The notes: generated by a model from the letters alone, not told the origin. 51,060 bases of DNA from Bacillota bacterium (GCA_017432345.1 JAFRJI010000026.1:1-51060), one strand, 5' to 3'; counted from the first letter of the stretch, positions 16,995 through 28,300 are shown. Translations and numbers: made by a program.

Positions 16995-17930
16995 TTAAAG
17001 CATGCCGCGGTTGCGGTGGTAGACGCGGGCTTCGATGCAGTCGTTCTGGATCTGGTTTTTCAGCTCATCCACGCTGCCGAATTTCATTTCCGGCCGCGTA
17101 TGGCGGATGAAGTCGACGCGGATCCGCTTGCCGTAAACATCTTCGTCAAAGTTAAAAATGTGCGTTTCGATGTTCTTTTCGTATTTGCCGATGGTCGGCT
17201 TGACGCCAACGTTCGTGATGCTTGGACGGCGGATTCCCTCAATCGTGCACATGGTGATATAGACGCCGTTCGGCGGCGTGATCATGGTCTCATCGACGAC
17301 CGTATTGCAGGTCGGGAAACCAATAGTCCGGCCGAGCTTGTTGCCCACGACGATCTCGCCGTCAATGGAATACATGCGTCCCATGAACTTGGTGCATTCT
17401 TCCATGCGCCCTTCTTCAATGAGCTGCCGGATATAGGTGCTGCTGACGATGATGCCGTCGATTATGTACGGCTCCTGGACGTGGATTCCGATCCCGCGCT
17501 TCAGGCCTTCCCGCACCAGGACTTCCGGCGTTCCGGATGCGCGGTGCCCAAAGCTGTAATTGAACCCGCAATAGGCTTCCCGGATATTGAACTTCTTGAC
17601 CAGGATCTCATCAATGAACGTCACCGGCTCCATGGACAGGATCTCCTTGGTGAAAGGAATGTTGAACATGTAGTCCACGCCCATGCCTTCCAAAATGCTG
17701 ATCTTCTGGTCCGGATAGAGGATGTTCTTGACCGGCGGAACGTTTTCCAGCACGCTGCTGGTGTGATTGGAGAACGTAAAAACGCCGCTCTTCAGCCCGG
17801 CCGCCTCCGCTTCCTTGACGGAACGGTTGATGATTTCCTGATGGCCCTTGTGAACGCCGTCAAAATTGCCCAGCGCCACAACGGTCGGTTCTATATTGGT
17901 GATTTCGTCCAGTGAATTGAATATCTTCAT
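16995..17930 (-). CDS. ribF: Bifunctional riboflavin kinase / FAD synthetase
   Basis: A 311-aa enzyme that phosphorylates riboflavin to FMN and adenylates FMN to FAD in the cytoplasm. The N-terminal nucleotidyltransferase half shows VALGNFDGVHKGHQ (about 18-31) and later SSTYIRQLIEEG; the C-terminal flavokinase half shows GRTIGFPTCN and NGVYITM. Length is normal for the family. The start overlaps the truB stop by 4 bp (ATGA), making it the last gene of the long operon. It is followed by the promoter and gene of tRNA-Pro. Confidence 0.96.
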   Translation of the reverse strand: MKIFNSLDEITNIEPTVVALGNFDGVHKGHQEIINRSVKEAEAAGLKSGVFTFSNHTSSVLENVPPVKNILYPDQKISILEGMGVDYMFNIPFTKEILSMEPVTFIDEILVKKFNIREAYCGFNYSFGHRASGTPEVLVREGLKRGIGIHVQEPYIIDGIIVSSTYIRQLIEEGRMEECTKFMGRMYSIDGEIVVGNKLGRTIGFPTCNTVVDETMITPPNGVYITMCTIEGIRRPSITNVGVKPTIGKYEKNIETHIFNFDEDVYGKRIRVDFIRHTRPEMKFGSVDELKNQIQNDCIEARVYHRNRGML

Positions 17931-18940
17931 CGCTTTTCAATAAATACCTTGTCTGCCTTTAATAAGTTGCTCTCTATGTCGTAATATCCGGTTCCCAGGA
18001 ATTCTCCCGTTTCCCGCTGATAAACCTTGTAAATGCGGTCGTACCGCCGGCCGCGCGCGTTGAGCGGTATCGATCCGTCTTGCCGGCGCGTCCTCATGTA
18101 CTCCGCATCCGGCTCCTGCAAAACCTGCGTCTTCCGCCACGCAATAGCATTGCCGCGGCTAAAGGACACCGTCCCTTCTTCGCTGAGCTGCAAAGTTCCG
18201 AAGTGCACGAGCGGATAGTCGACGGGCAAAAGCTGTCGTTCCAGCTCCGCTGCGTAGGAGTCTGCCCGCCGTTCCTTGATTTCCTGCGGGCGCAGGACTG
18301 CCGGACTCCCGTCCAGAGAAATGTTGCCCACTTCGGTGCGCTCCAGTGCCGTCATGACGCATCCGCAGCCCAGCATCTCGCCGAGGTCGCTGCAGATCGT
18401 CCGGACGTAGGTCCCTTTGGAGCATGTGACATCAAAAACGAACGTCCCGCTGTCCGGAGCGACCGACAAAACATCGATGTTCCTGACGTTTACCGTTCTA
18501 GGTTTTATGTCAATATCTATTTCCTGCCCTTTATACGCGTATTCATACAGGCGTTTGCCGTCGATCCGCACTGCCGAGTACTTCGGCGGGATCTGCTGGA
18601 TCCACCCTTCAAAGGTCTCCAGCCCCTTCCGGATGTCTGCCTCTGTAAACCCTTGAAAGTCTCTGGTTTCAAGGGTTTCGCCCCATATGTCCAGCGTATC
18701 GGTCACCGTTCCCAGCTGCGCCGTGCACCGGTATATCTTGTCGTCCAGGTCCAGATACTCCATGATCCGCGTCGCCTGCCCAACAAAGATAGGCAGTACG
18801 CCGGTCGCCATCGGATCCAGCGTTCCGCCGTGCCCGACTTTCTTTTTCCCTTTGACACGCAAAGCGCTCCGGCAGATGGCCACGCAATCGCTGGAGGTCC
18901 AGTTCTGCGGTTTGTCCAGGATCAGGATGCCGTCCTTCAT
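17927..18940 (-). CDS. truB: tRNA pseudouridine(55) synthase
   Basis: A 337-aa TruB that makes pseudouridine 55 in the T-loop of tRNAs. It begins GILILDKPQNWTSSD, and the catalytic Asp is in GHGGTLDPMATGVLP near residue 42. KYSAVRIDGKRLYEYA is the second conserved block, and CSKGTYVRTICSDLG the third. It is a little longer than average at the C-terminus. Start and stop overlap nrnA and ribF by 4 bp each, so translation is coupled. Confidence 0.96.
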   Translation of the reverse strand: MKDGILILDKPQNWTSSDCVAICRSALRVKGKKKVGHGGTLDPMATGVLPIFVGQATRIMEYLDLDDKIYRCTAQLGTVTDTLDIWGETLETRDFQGFTEADIRKGLETFEGWIQQIPPKYSAVRIDGKRLYEYAYKGQEIDIDIKPRTVNVRNIDVLSVAPDSGTFVFDVTCSKGTYVRTICSDLGEMLGCGCVMTALERTEVGNISLDGSPAVLRPQEIKERRADSYAAELERQLLPVDYPLVHFGTLQLSEEGTVSFSRGNAIAWRKTQVLQEPDAEYMRTRRQDGSIPLNARGRRYDRIYKVYQRETGEFLGTGYYDIESNLLKADKVFIEKR

Positions 18941-19929
18941 GACAGCGCCTCTTCGATGGCTGTGATGACCTGCACTCTGGCTGTTTCTATATCATCATCG
19001 ATGGTGCACCCGGATGCCCGGATGTGCCCTCCTCCGCCGAACAGCCTCGCGATCTCCGCTACATCGGCGTAGGACTTTGCACGGAAACTGACCTTGGTCG
19101 CGCCGGAGAGCTGCTCTTTGAGAACCGCTGCAATCTCCACGCCTTTGAGGTCGCGCAGCACAACGATCAGATGATCCGCGTGTTCCATCTTCGCGTCGCA
19201 TTCCTGCAAAAGCTCCTGTGTGACGCAGGCAATGGCCGCCTGGCCGTCCGCCAGCAGGTCCATGTTCGCCAGCGCGGCACTTTCCAGTCTCGTTTCCCGC
19301 GGATCGACATTCGAATACAGCTGGAGCATGATCGCGTCGTGATCGATGCCGATGTCCATGAGCTCTGCCACGATACGGTGGCTTTCCGCCGTCGTATTGG
19401 AATACTTGAAATTGCCGGTATCCATGCAGATTCCGGTGTAGATGGCGTTGGCGATGGACCGGTCGAACTCGACCCCCATCTCGACGAGCAGCTTGTAGAT
19501 GATCTGCGCTGTCGCCGCTTCCTCACTATCGATGTAATAGAGGTCCTCCGCGGATTCCGCCGTCAGGTGATGGTCGATGCAGATGCTCTTGCGGCCCGTG
19601 TGGAATTTCTCCGCGCGTTTCAGGATCCGGTCGTCGCCGCTGCAATCGATGAACACGCAGATGTCCGGTTGCCGGACGCACTGATGATCCATCGTGCAGC
19701 AAGGCTCGCCGCAGACTCCCTCTCCCGGCTCATCAAGAAACTCGATTAGTTCCGGCAGCAGTTCGTCGATCAGTACCCACGCTTCAATGCCCTGGTTTCG
19801 AAGGGCTTTGCAAAGCGCTACGCAGGAGCCGATGGCGTCCCCGTCCGGGTTCTCATGTGGGAAGAGTATGACGCTTCTGGAATCCAGAAGCGTTTTTGCG
19901 ATTTCTTTTAAGGTTGTATTGCTGATCAT
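18937..19929 (-). CDS. nrnA: DHH-family phosphoesterase (NrnA-like nanoRNase/pAp phosphatase)
   Basis: A 330-aa protein with the DHH signature CIDHHLT and an upstream FPHENPDGDAIGS metal-binding motif (normally H-x-x-P-D-x-D), followed by the DHHA1 substrate domain with FGGGGHIRASGC. NrnA enzymes degrade very short RNAs and cyclic-dinucleotide products or dephosphorylate pAp. Its place between rbfA and truB is the usual one in Bacillota. It overlaps both neighbours by 4 bp. Confidence 0.92.
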   Translation of the reverse strand: MISNTTLKEIAKTLLDSRSVILFPHENPDGDAIGSCVALCKALRNQGIEAWVLIDELLPELIEFLDEPGEGVCGEPCCTMDHQCVRQPDICVFIDCSGDDRILKRAEKFHTGRKSICIDHHLTAESAEDLYYIDSEEAATAQIIYKLLVEMGVEFDRSIANAIYTGICMDTGNFKYSNTTAESHRIVAELMDIGIDHDAIMLQLYSNVDPRETRLESAALANMDLLADGQAAIACVTQELLQECDAKMEHADHLIVVLRDLKGVEIAAVLKEQLSGATKVSFRAKSYADVAEIARLFGGGGHIRASGCTIDDDIETARVQVITAIEEALS

Positions 19930-20264
19930 GATAATTCATTCAGGATCGATTCGATGTGACTGCTGTAGTCCAGCGAATGATCGTATTTGAAGGTCAGCTC
20001 CGGTACGTGCCGGAGTTTCATCCGGTGGCCGATCTCGGTGCGGATGAAGCCCTTGGCGCGGTTGAACGCGTCCAGGACCTCTTCGCTGTCACGGTCGATG
20101 GTCGAAAAGTACACCGTCGCGTAGCTGTTGTCCCCGGAGACCTCGACCGCCGTGATGCTGATCAGGGAATCGAGGCGCGGGTCTTTGAGCCCGTGCAGCA
20201 GCAAGTCGCTGATGATCTTCCGGATCTCTTCGCCGATCCGGCCCTGTCTGTATCCTTTACTCAC
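19926..20264 (-). CDS. rbfA: Ribosome-binding factor A
   Basis: A 112-aa KH-fold protein needed for late 30S maturation and 16S rRNA 5'-end processing. I chose the GTG at 20264 ([16 protein letters not shown]...) because GGAGG lies 9 nt upstream and because any earlier start reads out-of-frame infB sequence. The start overlaps the infB stop by 8 bp. Conserved LKDPRLD and the YATVYFS strand are visible. Confidence 0.94.
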   Translation of the reverse strand: MSKGYRQGRIGEEIRKIISDLLLHGLKDPRLDSLISITAVEVSGDNSYATVYFSTIDRDSEEVLDAFNRAKGFIRTEIGHRMKLRHVPELTFKYDHSLDYSSHIESILNELS

Positions 20265-23073
20265 GTTCGATTTCCTCCATGGTGAAACATTCGATGATGT
20301 CGCCTTCCTTGATGTCGTTGTAGTTTTCGATGCCGATACCGCATTCGTAACCCTGGTTGACTTCACGGGCGTCATCCTTGAACCGCTTCAGGGATGAGAT
20401 CTTGCCCTCGTGGATCACGATGCCGTCGCGGACAAGGCGGATGTTCTCGTTGCGGACGACCTTGCCGTCGGTAACGTAGGCGCCGCCGATGATGCCGACA
20501 TTCGGAACTTTGAACGTCGTCCGGATCTCGACGGTTCCGAGAACGACTTCCTTGTATTCCGGATCGAGCATGCCCTTCATGGCGTTTTCTACATCGTCGA
20601 TGATGTTGTAAATGACGTTATAGGTACGGATCTGGATGCCGTCGCGCTCCGCCATGCTGCTGACGGTGATGCTCGGACGGACGTTGAATCCGATGATGAT
20701 GGACCCGGATGTGCCGGCCAGCATAACGTCGGACTCGTTGATGGCGCCGACGCCAGTGTGCACGATGTTGACCCGAACTTCGTCGTTGGACAGCTTTTCA
20801 AGCGATGAAACGATGGCGCCGACGGAACCCTGTACGTCCGCCTTGACAATCAGGTTCAGTTCCTTGACTTCGCCCTCCTTGATCTGGCTGAACAGTTCTT
20901 CCAGCGTCGTGCTGGCGTTTCTGGCCATGACTTCCTGCCGTACCTTCTGCTGTCTCTGATAAGCGATCTCCTTGGCCTGGCTGGACTTCTTTACGGCGTT
21001 GAACACGTCGCCGGCTACCGGAACATCGGAGAGTCCCAGTACTTCAACGGCCGTCGCCGGACCCGCCTTCTTGAGCTTTTCGCCCTTGCTGTTGGTCATG
21101 AGACGGATCTTGCCCGCGCAGGTACCTGCGACGATGCTCATATCCGACTTCAATGTGCCGTTGAGGACGAGCAGCGAAGCGATAGGGCCTTTGGCCTTGT
21201 CCAGTCTCGCTTCCAGCACAGTACCCATGGCCAGTCTGTCCGGATTGGCCTTGAGTTCCAGTACTTCCGCCTGCAGGAGAATCATCTCCAGCAGATTGGT
21301 GATGCCTTCGCCTGTCTTAGCGGAGACCGGTACGCTGATGACGTCGCCGCCCCAGTCTTCGACCAGTACGCCCTGTTCGGCCAGGTCTTTTTTGACGACC
21401 TCCGGATTGGCGCCCGGCTTATCCATCTTGTTGATTGCCACGATGATCGGCACTCCGGCCGCTTTCGCGTGGCTGATGGACTCGATGGTCTGCGGCTTGA
21501 CGGAGTCGTCCGCTGCGACGACGAGTACGGCGATATCGGTGGCGTGCGCGCCTCTGGCACGCATCGCGGTAAACGCTTCGTGTCCCGGGGTATCCAGGAA
21601 TACGATCTTCTGTCCGTTGATCTCGACTTCCGAAGCACCGATGTGCTGCGTGATGCCGCCGGATTCACCGGCCGTCACGTTGGTGTTCCGAATGGCGTCC
21701 AGCAGGGATGTCTTACCGTGGTCAACGTGACCCATAACGGTGATGATCGGTGCTCTCGGCTTCAGATCTTCTTCTTTGTCTTCGAAGGTCTCGATGCCTT
21801 CTTCTTCCTGATATTCTTCTTCCTTGTCGATGGAACCGATGGCGATCTCAATGCCCAGTTCATCGGCCAGGAGCTGTACCGTATCTTCGTCCAGATTCTG
21901 GTTCTGGTTGGCCATGACACCCATCTTCATCAGCGTCATGATGACCTGCGACAGCGTTGTCTTCGTCTGCTCGCAGAATCCGGCAACGGTGATCGGAACG
22001 TTGATCAGTGTCGTTCCGGTCGGCAGTTCCATTTCCGGTTCTTCCGGTTCGATGGCCTTCGGCTTATTCTGATGCCGTTTCGGTCTGGCGACCTTTTCAA
22101 GTGACTTCGGAGCCGGTTTGCCGCTCTTGCGGCCGCCCCGTTCGAGTCTGGAGAATCTATCGCGTTCTTTATCTCTGTCTTTGTCTTTGCTCTTCTTGCT
22201 GTGGGAGGATTTTGCTTTGGTGTCGGACTGTGCGCCTGCGGACGGCTCGCTCTTACGGGATGGACGAGCTGGTTTTTCGGAGGATTTCGCAGGACGTTCG
22301 GATCTCTTCTTGTCGGTCTTTTCAGCCTTCACGGCCTTTTTCTTTTCGGCAGCGGCTTTCTTGGCAGCCTTCTTGGCGGCAGCCTCTTCTTCGCGCTTGA
22401 TGTCTTCTGCCTTCTTGATGACTTTCAGCGTGATGCGCGGCTTCTTTTCTTCTTTCGCGGCTTCTTTTGCTGCTTCGACCGGCGCTTCTGCAGGAGTTCC
22501 CGCCGGAGCTTCCGCTGGAGCTTCTTTTGGTTCTTCTGCCGTGGCCTTTTCGGCGGCCTTCGCTTCTGCTTCGGCCTTTGCCTTCTCCTCGGCTGCAGCT
22601 GCTGCGGCAGCTTTCTTGGCTTCCTTTTCGGCAGCCTTTTCCTTCGCGATGCGCTCTTCGAGTTTCGCCGTTGATACGACCGGCTTGCCGGCTGGCGGCT
22701 TCGCTCTGCCTTCGACTTCCTTGGATACGACCGGTTTTCCGATCGGCGGCTTTGCCGTCGGCTGTTTCGGAACAGGAATGGTCGCCTTCTTGGTGGTCTT
22801 CTTGATTTCAGGCAGCTTAATATTGGCCGCCTTGACCGTTACTTTCGGTTCGCCTTCCTTTTTCTCCGGTTCTGCTTTTTTCGTCTTGCTTCTTCTCGCG
22901 ACCTTCGTTTCAGCCTTTGCGCTGCCCCTCAGGATCGTGTTCCTGATTACGGTCGCATCGATGTCCTTCAGTTCATCGGTGACCGCGGCGGCCGCGATGC
23001 CCATAGCCTTAGCTTTTTCCAGTACCTCCTCACCGGTCAGCTTCAGCTCTGCTGCTAAATCCTTTATCTTCAT
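20257..23073 (-). CDS. infB: Translation initiation factor IF-2
   Basis: A 938-aa GTPase that brings fMet-tRNA to the 30S subunit. Domains in order: IF2_N (1-50), a very long Lys/Ala/Glu/Pro-rich linker (about 55-345), a second N domain (352-415), then the G domain with GHVDHGKTS (448-456), DTPGHEAF and NKMDKP, domain II, and the fMet-binding C-terminus. I chose the ATG at 23073 because GGAGG lies 8 nt upstream; a GTG two codons earlier is too close to that site. The linker is long but compositionally normal for the genus-level variation of IF-2. Confidence 0.97.
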   Translation of the reverse strand: MKIKDLAAELKLTGEEVLEKAKAMGIAAAAVTDELKDIDATVIRNTILRGSAKAETKVARRSKTKKAEPEKKEGEPKVTVKAANIKLPEIKKTTKKATIPVPKQPTAKPPIGKPVVSKEVEGRAKPPAGKPVVSTAKLEERIAKEKAAEKEAKKAAAAAAAEEKAKAEAEAKAAEKATAEEPKEAPAEAPAGTPAEAPVEAAKEAAKEEKKPRITLKVIKKAEDIKREEEAAAKKAAKKAAAEKKKAVKAEKTDKKRSERPAKSSEKPARPSRKSEPSAGAQSDTKAKSSHSKKSKDKDRDKERDRFSRLERGGRKSGKPAPKSLEKVARPKRHQNKPKAIEPEEPEMELPTGTTLINVPITVAGFCEQTKTTLSQVIMTLMKMGVMANQNQNLDEDTVQLLADELGIEIAIGSIDKEEEYQEEEGIETFEDKEEDLKPRAPIITVMGHVDHGKTSLLDAIRNTNVTAGESGGITQHIGASEVEINGQKIVFLDTPGHEAFTAMRARGAHATDIAVLVVAADDSVKPQTIESISHAKAAGVPIIVAINKMDKPGANPEVVKKDLAEQGVLVEDWGGDVISVPVSAKTGEGITNLLEMILLQAEVLELKANPDRLAMGTVLEARLDKAKGPIASLLVLNGTLKSDMSIVAGTCAGKIRLMTNSKGEKLKKAGPATAVEVLGLSDVPVAGDVFNAVKKSSQAKEIAYQRQQKVRQEVMARNASTTLEELFSQIKEGEVKELNLIVKADVQGSVGAIVSSLEKLSNDEVRVNIVHTGVGAINESDVMLAGTSGSIIIGFNVRPSITVSSMAERDGIQIRTYNVIYNIIDDVENAMKGMLDPEYKEVVLGTVEIRTTFKVPNVGIIGGAYVTDGKVVRNENIRLVRDGIVIHEGKISSLKRFKDDAREVNQGYECGIGIENYNDIKEGDIIECFTMEEIERE

Positions 23074-23101
23074 ACGCACATCCTCCTTTATGCATTTCTA
23101 G

Positions 23102-23416
23102 TCACTTTGTTGGGTCGTTTTCGATTTCGCGTCGAATCGTCTCCGCAAAATTCTCATCCAGCACGGCGAATACGGATCGTCCCTCCGCTCCCGTTGCGTG
23201 GGACAGTTCCTCGCCCGTGCCGTATTGGATATGATCCACGCCATAGCGGCGTATCTCTTTCATGATTTTTTTCTCGCTGTTCTCCGAAATATCCTCTGCC
23301 AGGATGACCAGCTTGGCTTTGCCGCGGGCCATGTTGAACGTGCAGGTGTTCACTCCGGAGACCAGGTTGCCGGACTTCTTGGCGAAGCCCAGATAGCTGA
23401 GTACTTTATTCTTCAT
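23102..23416 (-). CDS. ylxQ: L7Ae-family ribosomal-like protein YlxQ
   Basis: A 104-aa RNA-binding protein of the L7Ae/L30e family: LGFAKKSGNLVSG near the N-terminus, then KLVILAEDIS and a C-terminal AVLDENFAETI. Homologues bind kink-turn RNAs. The start at 23416 (MKNKVLSYLG) was chosen because upstream sequence is out-of-frame ylxR; it overlaps ylxR by 11 bp. It sits in its usual place between ylxR and infB. Confidence 0.9.
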   Translation of the reverse strand: MKNKVLSYLGFAKKSGNLVSGVNTCTFNMARGKAKLVILAEDISENSEKKIMKEIRRYGVDHIQYGTGEELSHATGAEGRSVFAVLDENFAETIRREIENDPTK

Positions 23417-23675
23417 ACTGCGCCAACTCCTCAAAGACCCGGTCCAGCTGCTCTTCACTGAGCTCGACGTGCAGGTTCCTCTGCAGCGCCTTCTTCTTTC
23501 TGGCCAGCGCCATGCATTTGCTGTCGCGGCAGAGATACACGCCCCGTCCCGGCGCCCGGCCGGTCGGATCGACGGTGAGCTCACCCTCATAGCAGGCCAC
23601 CCGGATCATTGAATTCTTCGGTTTTGATTCCATGCAGCCGACACAGCGGCGCATTGGCGTCTTCCTAGTTTTCAT
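23406..23675 (-). CDS. ylxR: YlxR/RnpM-family RNA-binding protein
   Basis: An 89-aa DUF448 protein with the diagnostic RRCVGC...K..MIR and GRAPGRGVYLC blocks. The family binds RNA and has been reported to modulate RNase P. The start at 23675 is preceded by GAGG at 6 nt and overlaps the nusA stop by 11 bp. A downstream ATG (MRRCVGC) is an alternative start. Confidence 0.92.
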   Translation of the reverse strand: MKTRKTPMRRCVGCMESKPKNSMIRVACYEGELTVDPTGRAPGRGVYLCRDSKCMALARKKKALQRNLHVELSEEQLDRVFEELAQYEE

Positions 23676-24768
23676 TGACGTCCTCTTCGTAGTAATCGTC
23701 TTCGTAATCTTCGTCATCCAGCTCTTCGTCATCGCCGAAGTACTGGGTATGGCTCTTGATGTCGATCTTCCATCCGCAAAGTCTCGCGGCCAGACGCACG
23801 TTCTGTCCTTCCTTGCCGATGGCCAGGGAAAGCTGGTAATCCGGCACGACCACCGTGGCAGCCTTCTCTTCCTCATCGATCATGACCTCTTCGACCTTAG
23901 CCGGGCTAAGGACGTTCTTGATGAGGATCTGCGGATCTTCATCCCATGTGGTGATGTCGATCTTCTCGCCCCAAAGCTCGTCGACGATGTTGCGGACTCT
24001 GCTGCCGCCCGTTCCGACACAGGCGCCGACCGGATCCACATCTTCGTCTTCAGTATATACGGCGATCTTCGTCCGGGAGCCCGCTTCTCTGGCGATGCTC
24101 TTGATCTCCACGATCCCGTCTTCGATCTCCGGAACTTCCAGTTCGAACAAACGCTCCACGAATCCTGGGTGCGTCCGGCTCAGGAAGATCTGCGGCCCCT
24201 TGGTGCTCTTGCGGACATCCATGATGTAGGCCTTGATGCGGTCATTGACCTTGTAACGTTCCCCGGCCGCTCTCTCTCCCGCGACGAGGATGCCTTCCGT
24301 GTTGCCGATATTGACAAAAATAGTGTCGTTGCTGATTCTCTGGACAACGCCCGTGATCAGGTCGCCCTGACGGTTGATGTAGTTCTCATAGACCATGCCG
24401 CGTTCCGCCTCACGGATTCGCTGCACGACGACCTGCTTCGCCGTCTGCGCCGCGATACGTCCAAAATTCCTCGGTGTAACCTGATATTCAACGATATCAC
24501 CCACCTGATACCGCGGATCGATCTCCAGAGCCTCTTCAATCGAGATCTCCGTCAAATCGTCCTCGACTTCTTCCACAACGTTCTTCTGCATGAGTACATC
24601 GACTTCGCCTGATTCTTCGTTCATCTCCACTCTGACATTGGATGCCGTCCCGTAGTTCTTCTTGTAGGCCGAGACCAATGCCGACTCGATGGCGTCCAAG
24701 AGCATTTCCTTAGGGATGCCTTTCTCTTTCACGAGATCATTGATGGCACTCATAAATTCACTATTCAT
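23665..24768 (-). CDS. nusA: Transcription termination/antitermination factor NusA
   Basis: A 367-aa elongation factor. The N-terminal RNA polymerase-binding domain (about 1-125) is followed by an S1 domain (GDLITGVVQRIS...) and two KH domains (VGACVGTGGSRVRNIVDEL and LAIGKEGQNVRLAARL). The acidic tail ends the protein, as in Bacillota; the long proteobacterial C-terminal repeats are absent. It lies 12 bp after rimP. Confidence 0.97.
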   Translation of the reverse strand: MNSEFMSAINDLVKEKGIPKEMLLDAIESALVSAYKKNYGTASNVRVEMNEESGEVDVLMQKNVVEEVEDDLTEISIEEALEIDPRYQVGDIVEYQVTPRNFGRIAAQTAKQVVVQRIREAERGMVYENYINRQGDLITGVVQRISNDTIFVNIGNTEGILVAGERAAGERYKVNDRIKAYIMDVRKSTKGPQIFLSRTHPGFVERLFELEVPEIEDGIVEIKSIAREAGSRTKIAVYTEDEDVDPVGACVGTGGSRVRNIVDELWGEKIDITTWDEDPQILIKNVLSPAKVEEVMIDEEEKAATVVVPDYQLSLAIGKEGQNVRLAARLCGWKIDIKSHTQYFGDDEELDDEDYEDDYYEEDVNEN

Positions 24769-24780
24769 CTTATTTTCCTC

Positions 24781-25269
24781 CTATATAACAACTGCCAGGC
24801 TTGCTTTCGCTATCTCCGCAAGCCGCAGATCCCAAACTTTGTCGTTGTGGTCCGTGACGGTCACGCGCCAGTCGCCTTCCCCGTCGCTTTCAAAGGCCTG
24901 CAGGACGCCTTCGATCTTCTTGGTCCCGTCCTTGCCTTTGTAGAGCTTGATCTCTACTTCCTGTCCCACATACCGCTCATAGTGTTCCGGCCTCAGCAGC
25001 GGCCGGTCCATGCCGGGTGAACTGACTTCCAGGTAATAGTTCTGGTCGATCGGGTCCTCCGCGTCCAGTTTCCCGCTCAAATAGCGGCTCACCTTCTCGC
25101 AGTCCTCCGTCCCGATGTACCCGTCCCCATCCGCGCGGTCGATGTACACGCGCAGGAACCAGTCCCGTCCCTCCTTGACGAATTCACAGTTGTAGAGCTC
25201 GTATCCGTTCTCCGCCAGGAAACCGTCCAGCAGCTCCGCTGTGACCGCCGTGATCGTCTTCTTTGCCAT
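24781..25269 (-). CDS. rimP: Ribosome maturation factor RimP
   Basis: A 162-aa factor for 30S assembly with EVSSPGMDRPL, the family signature, at about residue 85. I chose the ATG at 25269 (MAKKTITAV) because an in-frame extension to 25374 would run through the hairpin at 25296-25317. A short AGGTG site lies 5 nt upstream. Confidence 0.93.
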   Translation of the reverse strand: MAKKTITAVTAELLDGFLAENGYELYNCEFVKEGRDWFLRVYIDRADGDGYIGTEDCEKVSRYLSGKLDAEDPIDQNYYLEVSSPGMDRPLLRPEHYERYVGQEVEIKLYKGKDGTKKIEGVLQAFESDGEGDWRVTVTDHNDKVWDLRLAEIAKASLAVVI

Positions 25270-25295
25270 ACAGCACCTGCTTACTTCATAAAAGA

Positions 25296-25317
25296 AGAGT
25301 GGGCCACTACCCACTCT
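25296..25317 (-). terminator. Hairpin in the rimP leader (terminator or attenuator)
   Basis: AGAGTGGG, loop TAGTGG, CCCACTCT followed by TCTTTT on minus, between polC and rimP and only 26 nt from the rimP start. It could end part of the polC transcript or regulate the rimP-nusA-infB part. I recall similar hairpins ahead of rimP in other Bacillota but cannot verify this here. Confidence 0.6.
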
Positions 25318-25376
25318 ACGATAACTTACTATTGAATCCTCGACTATAATATCACACGGAACAAGGAAATGCAAGC

Positions 25377-28300
25377 CTAGAAAAAGCTGATCTGCGCGGT
25401 CTCCGGCAGCCCTTCCAGAACGCCATGCTCCCGCAGCTGCTCCAGTACGGTCTTGTTGACGCGGCCCCGTTCACAGACGTCTTCCACCGTCTCGTACGGG
25501 CGCTTCGCGTACTCTTCTGCAAAACCCTTAGCGGCACTTTCGCCCATGCCTTCGATGGCGTTGAACGGCAGCAGGACTTTGCCGTCGTAGACCATGAACT
25601 TCATGGCGTCGGAAATGCCCAGCCGCGCCGGCGCGAACTCATATCCTCTGGCGTACATTTCGTAAGCCACCTCCAGAACGGTGATGTCCGCCTGCTCCTT
25701 CTTGGTCGCGTCCTGCCCCATGGCGATGATCTGGTTCAGCCGCTCTTCCACGGCTTTCTGCCCGGCCAGAATGACCTTGGCGTCGAAGTTGGCGATCTTG
25801 GTCGTAAAGTACGCCGCGTAGAACGCCACCGGGTAATAGACCTTGTAATAGGCTTCCCGCATGGACATCAGCACGTACGCCACCGCGTGCGCCCGCGGGA
25901 ACATGTACTTGATCTTCTTGCAGGAGTCGATGTACCAGTCCGGCACGTCGTGTTCCCGCATCAGCGTCTCCTGCTCTTCGGTCAGGCCCTGGCCCTTACG
26001 GACTTTCTCCATGATCGTGAAGGCGTCCCCGTTCGGCAGGCCGTGCTTCCGCAGGTAGTTCATGATGTCGTCCCGGGTGGCGATGGCTTCCCGCATAGTG
26101 GTCACACCGCCCACGACCAGATCCTGCGCGTTGCCCAACCAGACGTCGGTCCCGTGTGACAGCCCGGATATCCGGACCAGCTCCTCGATGGTCGTCGGCT
26201 GGATGTCATCCAGCATCTGCCGGACGAACGGCGTTCCGAATTCGTGGATCGCGTAGCTGCCGTGGGTGACTTTATCGTCCGGGTCCTTGATGTCCAGTCC
26301 TTCAATGCCCACAAAGATTGTCATGACCTTATCGTCCTTGATCGGTACCGACAGCGGGTCCACGCCCGTCATATCCTTCAGATGGCGGATCATGGACGGG
26401 ATATCGTGTCCCAGTATATCCAGCTTCAGCAGGTTCTTGTCGATGGAATGGTAATCGAAGTGCGTCGTGACGATGTCCGATTTCACATCGTTGGCCGGGT
26501 GCTGGACCGGGCAAAATTCATAGATTTCGTGCCCTTTCGGGACGATGATGACGCCGCCCGGATGCTGTCCGGTGGTCCGCTTCACCCCTTCGCAGCCCTG
26601 CCCCAGCCGCTCGATCTCAAAGCGGTTGGCCGTCACGCCTTTTTCTTCAAAGTATTTATTGACAAACCCGAAGGCCGTGTTCTCCTTGATGGTGCCGATG
26701 GTCCCCGCCTTGAAGACGTTCTCCGCCCCGAAGATCTCTTCCACGTACTTCTGGGCTTTGCTTTGGTATTCGCCGGCGAAGTTCAGGTCGATATCGGGTT
26801 CTTTGTTGGCTTCGAATCCGAGGAAGGTCTCGAACGGGATGGTGAACCCCTCTTTGTTGTACGGCGTGCCGCAGACCGGGCACACCTTGTCCGGCATGTC
26901 GACGCCGCAGTCGTACTCGCCCGTTTCATCCCACTCCAGATTTTTGCAATTCGGGCAGATGTAGTGGGCCGGCAGCGGGTTGACCTCTGTAATGCCGGAC
27001 GCCGTGGCCGCAAAGGACGAACCGACGGAACCCCGGGATCCGACCAGATACCCTTCCTCGATGGATTTTTGCACGAGCATCTCGGCAGACCGGTACATGA
27101 CGGCGTACCCGTTGTCGATGATGGAGTTGAGTTCTTTGTCGAGGCGCTGGCGGATCGGCTGCGGCAGCGGATCGCCGTACATATCCGCGACCCGTTTCTC
27201 GCAGACCTTCCGGAGGTATTCCTCGGCGCCCTCGATCTTCGGCGGGAATTTGCCCTTCGGGACCGGCATGATGGATTCGATCTGATCCGCAATCATATTG
27301 GTGTTCTCGATGACGACCTTGTGCGCCGTCTCTTCCCCCAGATATGCGAATTCTTCCATCATTTCATCCGTGGTCCGGAAATACAGTCCCTCGCCGCTCT
27401 CCGCGTCTTTGTAGCCCTGTCCGGCCATGAGGATGTTCCGGTAGATGGCTTCCTCCGGATCGAAATAGTGGGCGTCGCAGGTGGCGCAGACCGGCCTATC
27501 GTATTTCTCGCCCAGGGCGACGATCCGGCGGTTGAAATTCCGCAGGTCTTCTTCTTCCGCGACCAGCCCTTCCCGAACCATGAACCGGTTATTGATCAGC
27601 GGCTGGATCTCCAGGTAATCGTAGAATTCGACGATCTTCCGGAGTTCCTCTTCCGGGGCGCCGCTCCGGATGGCCCGGAACAGTTCGCCCGCTTCACAGG
27701 CCGATCCCAGGATCAGCCCTTCCCGGTAGGCGCTCAGCACGCTGCGCGGGATCCGCGGCCGTTTATAGAAATAATCCAGATGGGACTTGGAGACCAGCTT
27801 GTACAGGTTCTTCAGTCCCTTCCGGTTCTTTGCCAAAATGATGATGTGATAGGTTCCGTGGGCTTTGTAATCGATGGTCCCGTCGTCGGCGATGCAGCCT
27901 TCGTCATCGTACAGATAGCCTTCGCAGCCGTAGAGGATCTTGATCTTCCCGGACTCGGAGGATGCATCCGGAAAGGCCTGCACGACGCCGTGGTCCGTGA
28001 TGGCGATGGCCTTGTGGCCCCACTCCGCCGCCCGTTTGACCAGTTCCTTCGTGTCGTTGAGGCCGTCCATGGCGCTCATCTTCGTATGCGCGTGCAGTTC
28101 CACGCGCTTCTTCGGATAGGTATCCACCCGCTGCGGGGTATCGGCCTTCTCCAGGCTGTCGGCCATGACCGTAACACACTTGTCGAAAATGTCCCACTGC
28201 GCCATGCCCTGCACTTTGATCCCGCTTCCCGCCGGCAGGTGCTCCTTGATGTCGTCCCATTTGTCGTTGGATACAAAGGCCTTGACCGGGATGCTGGTGG

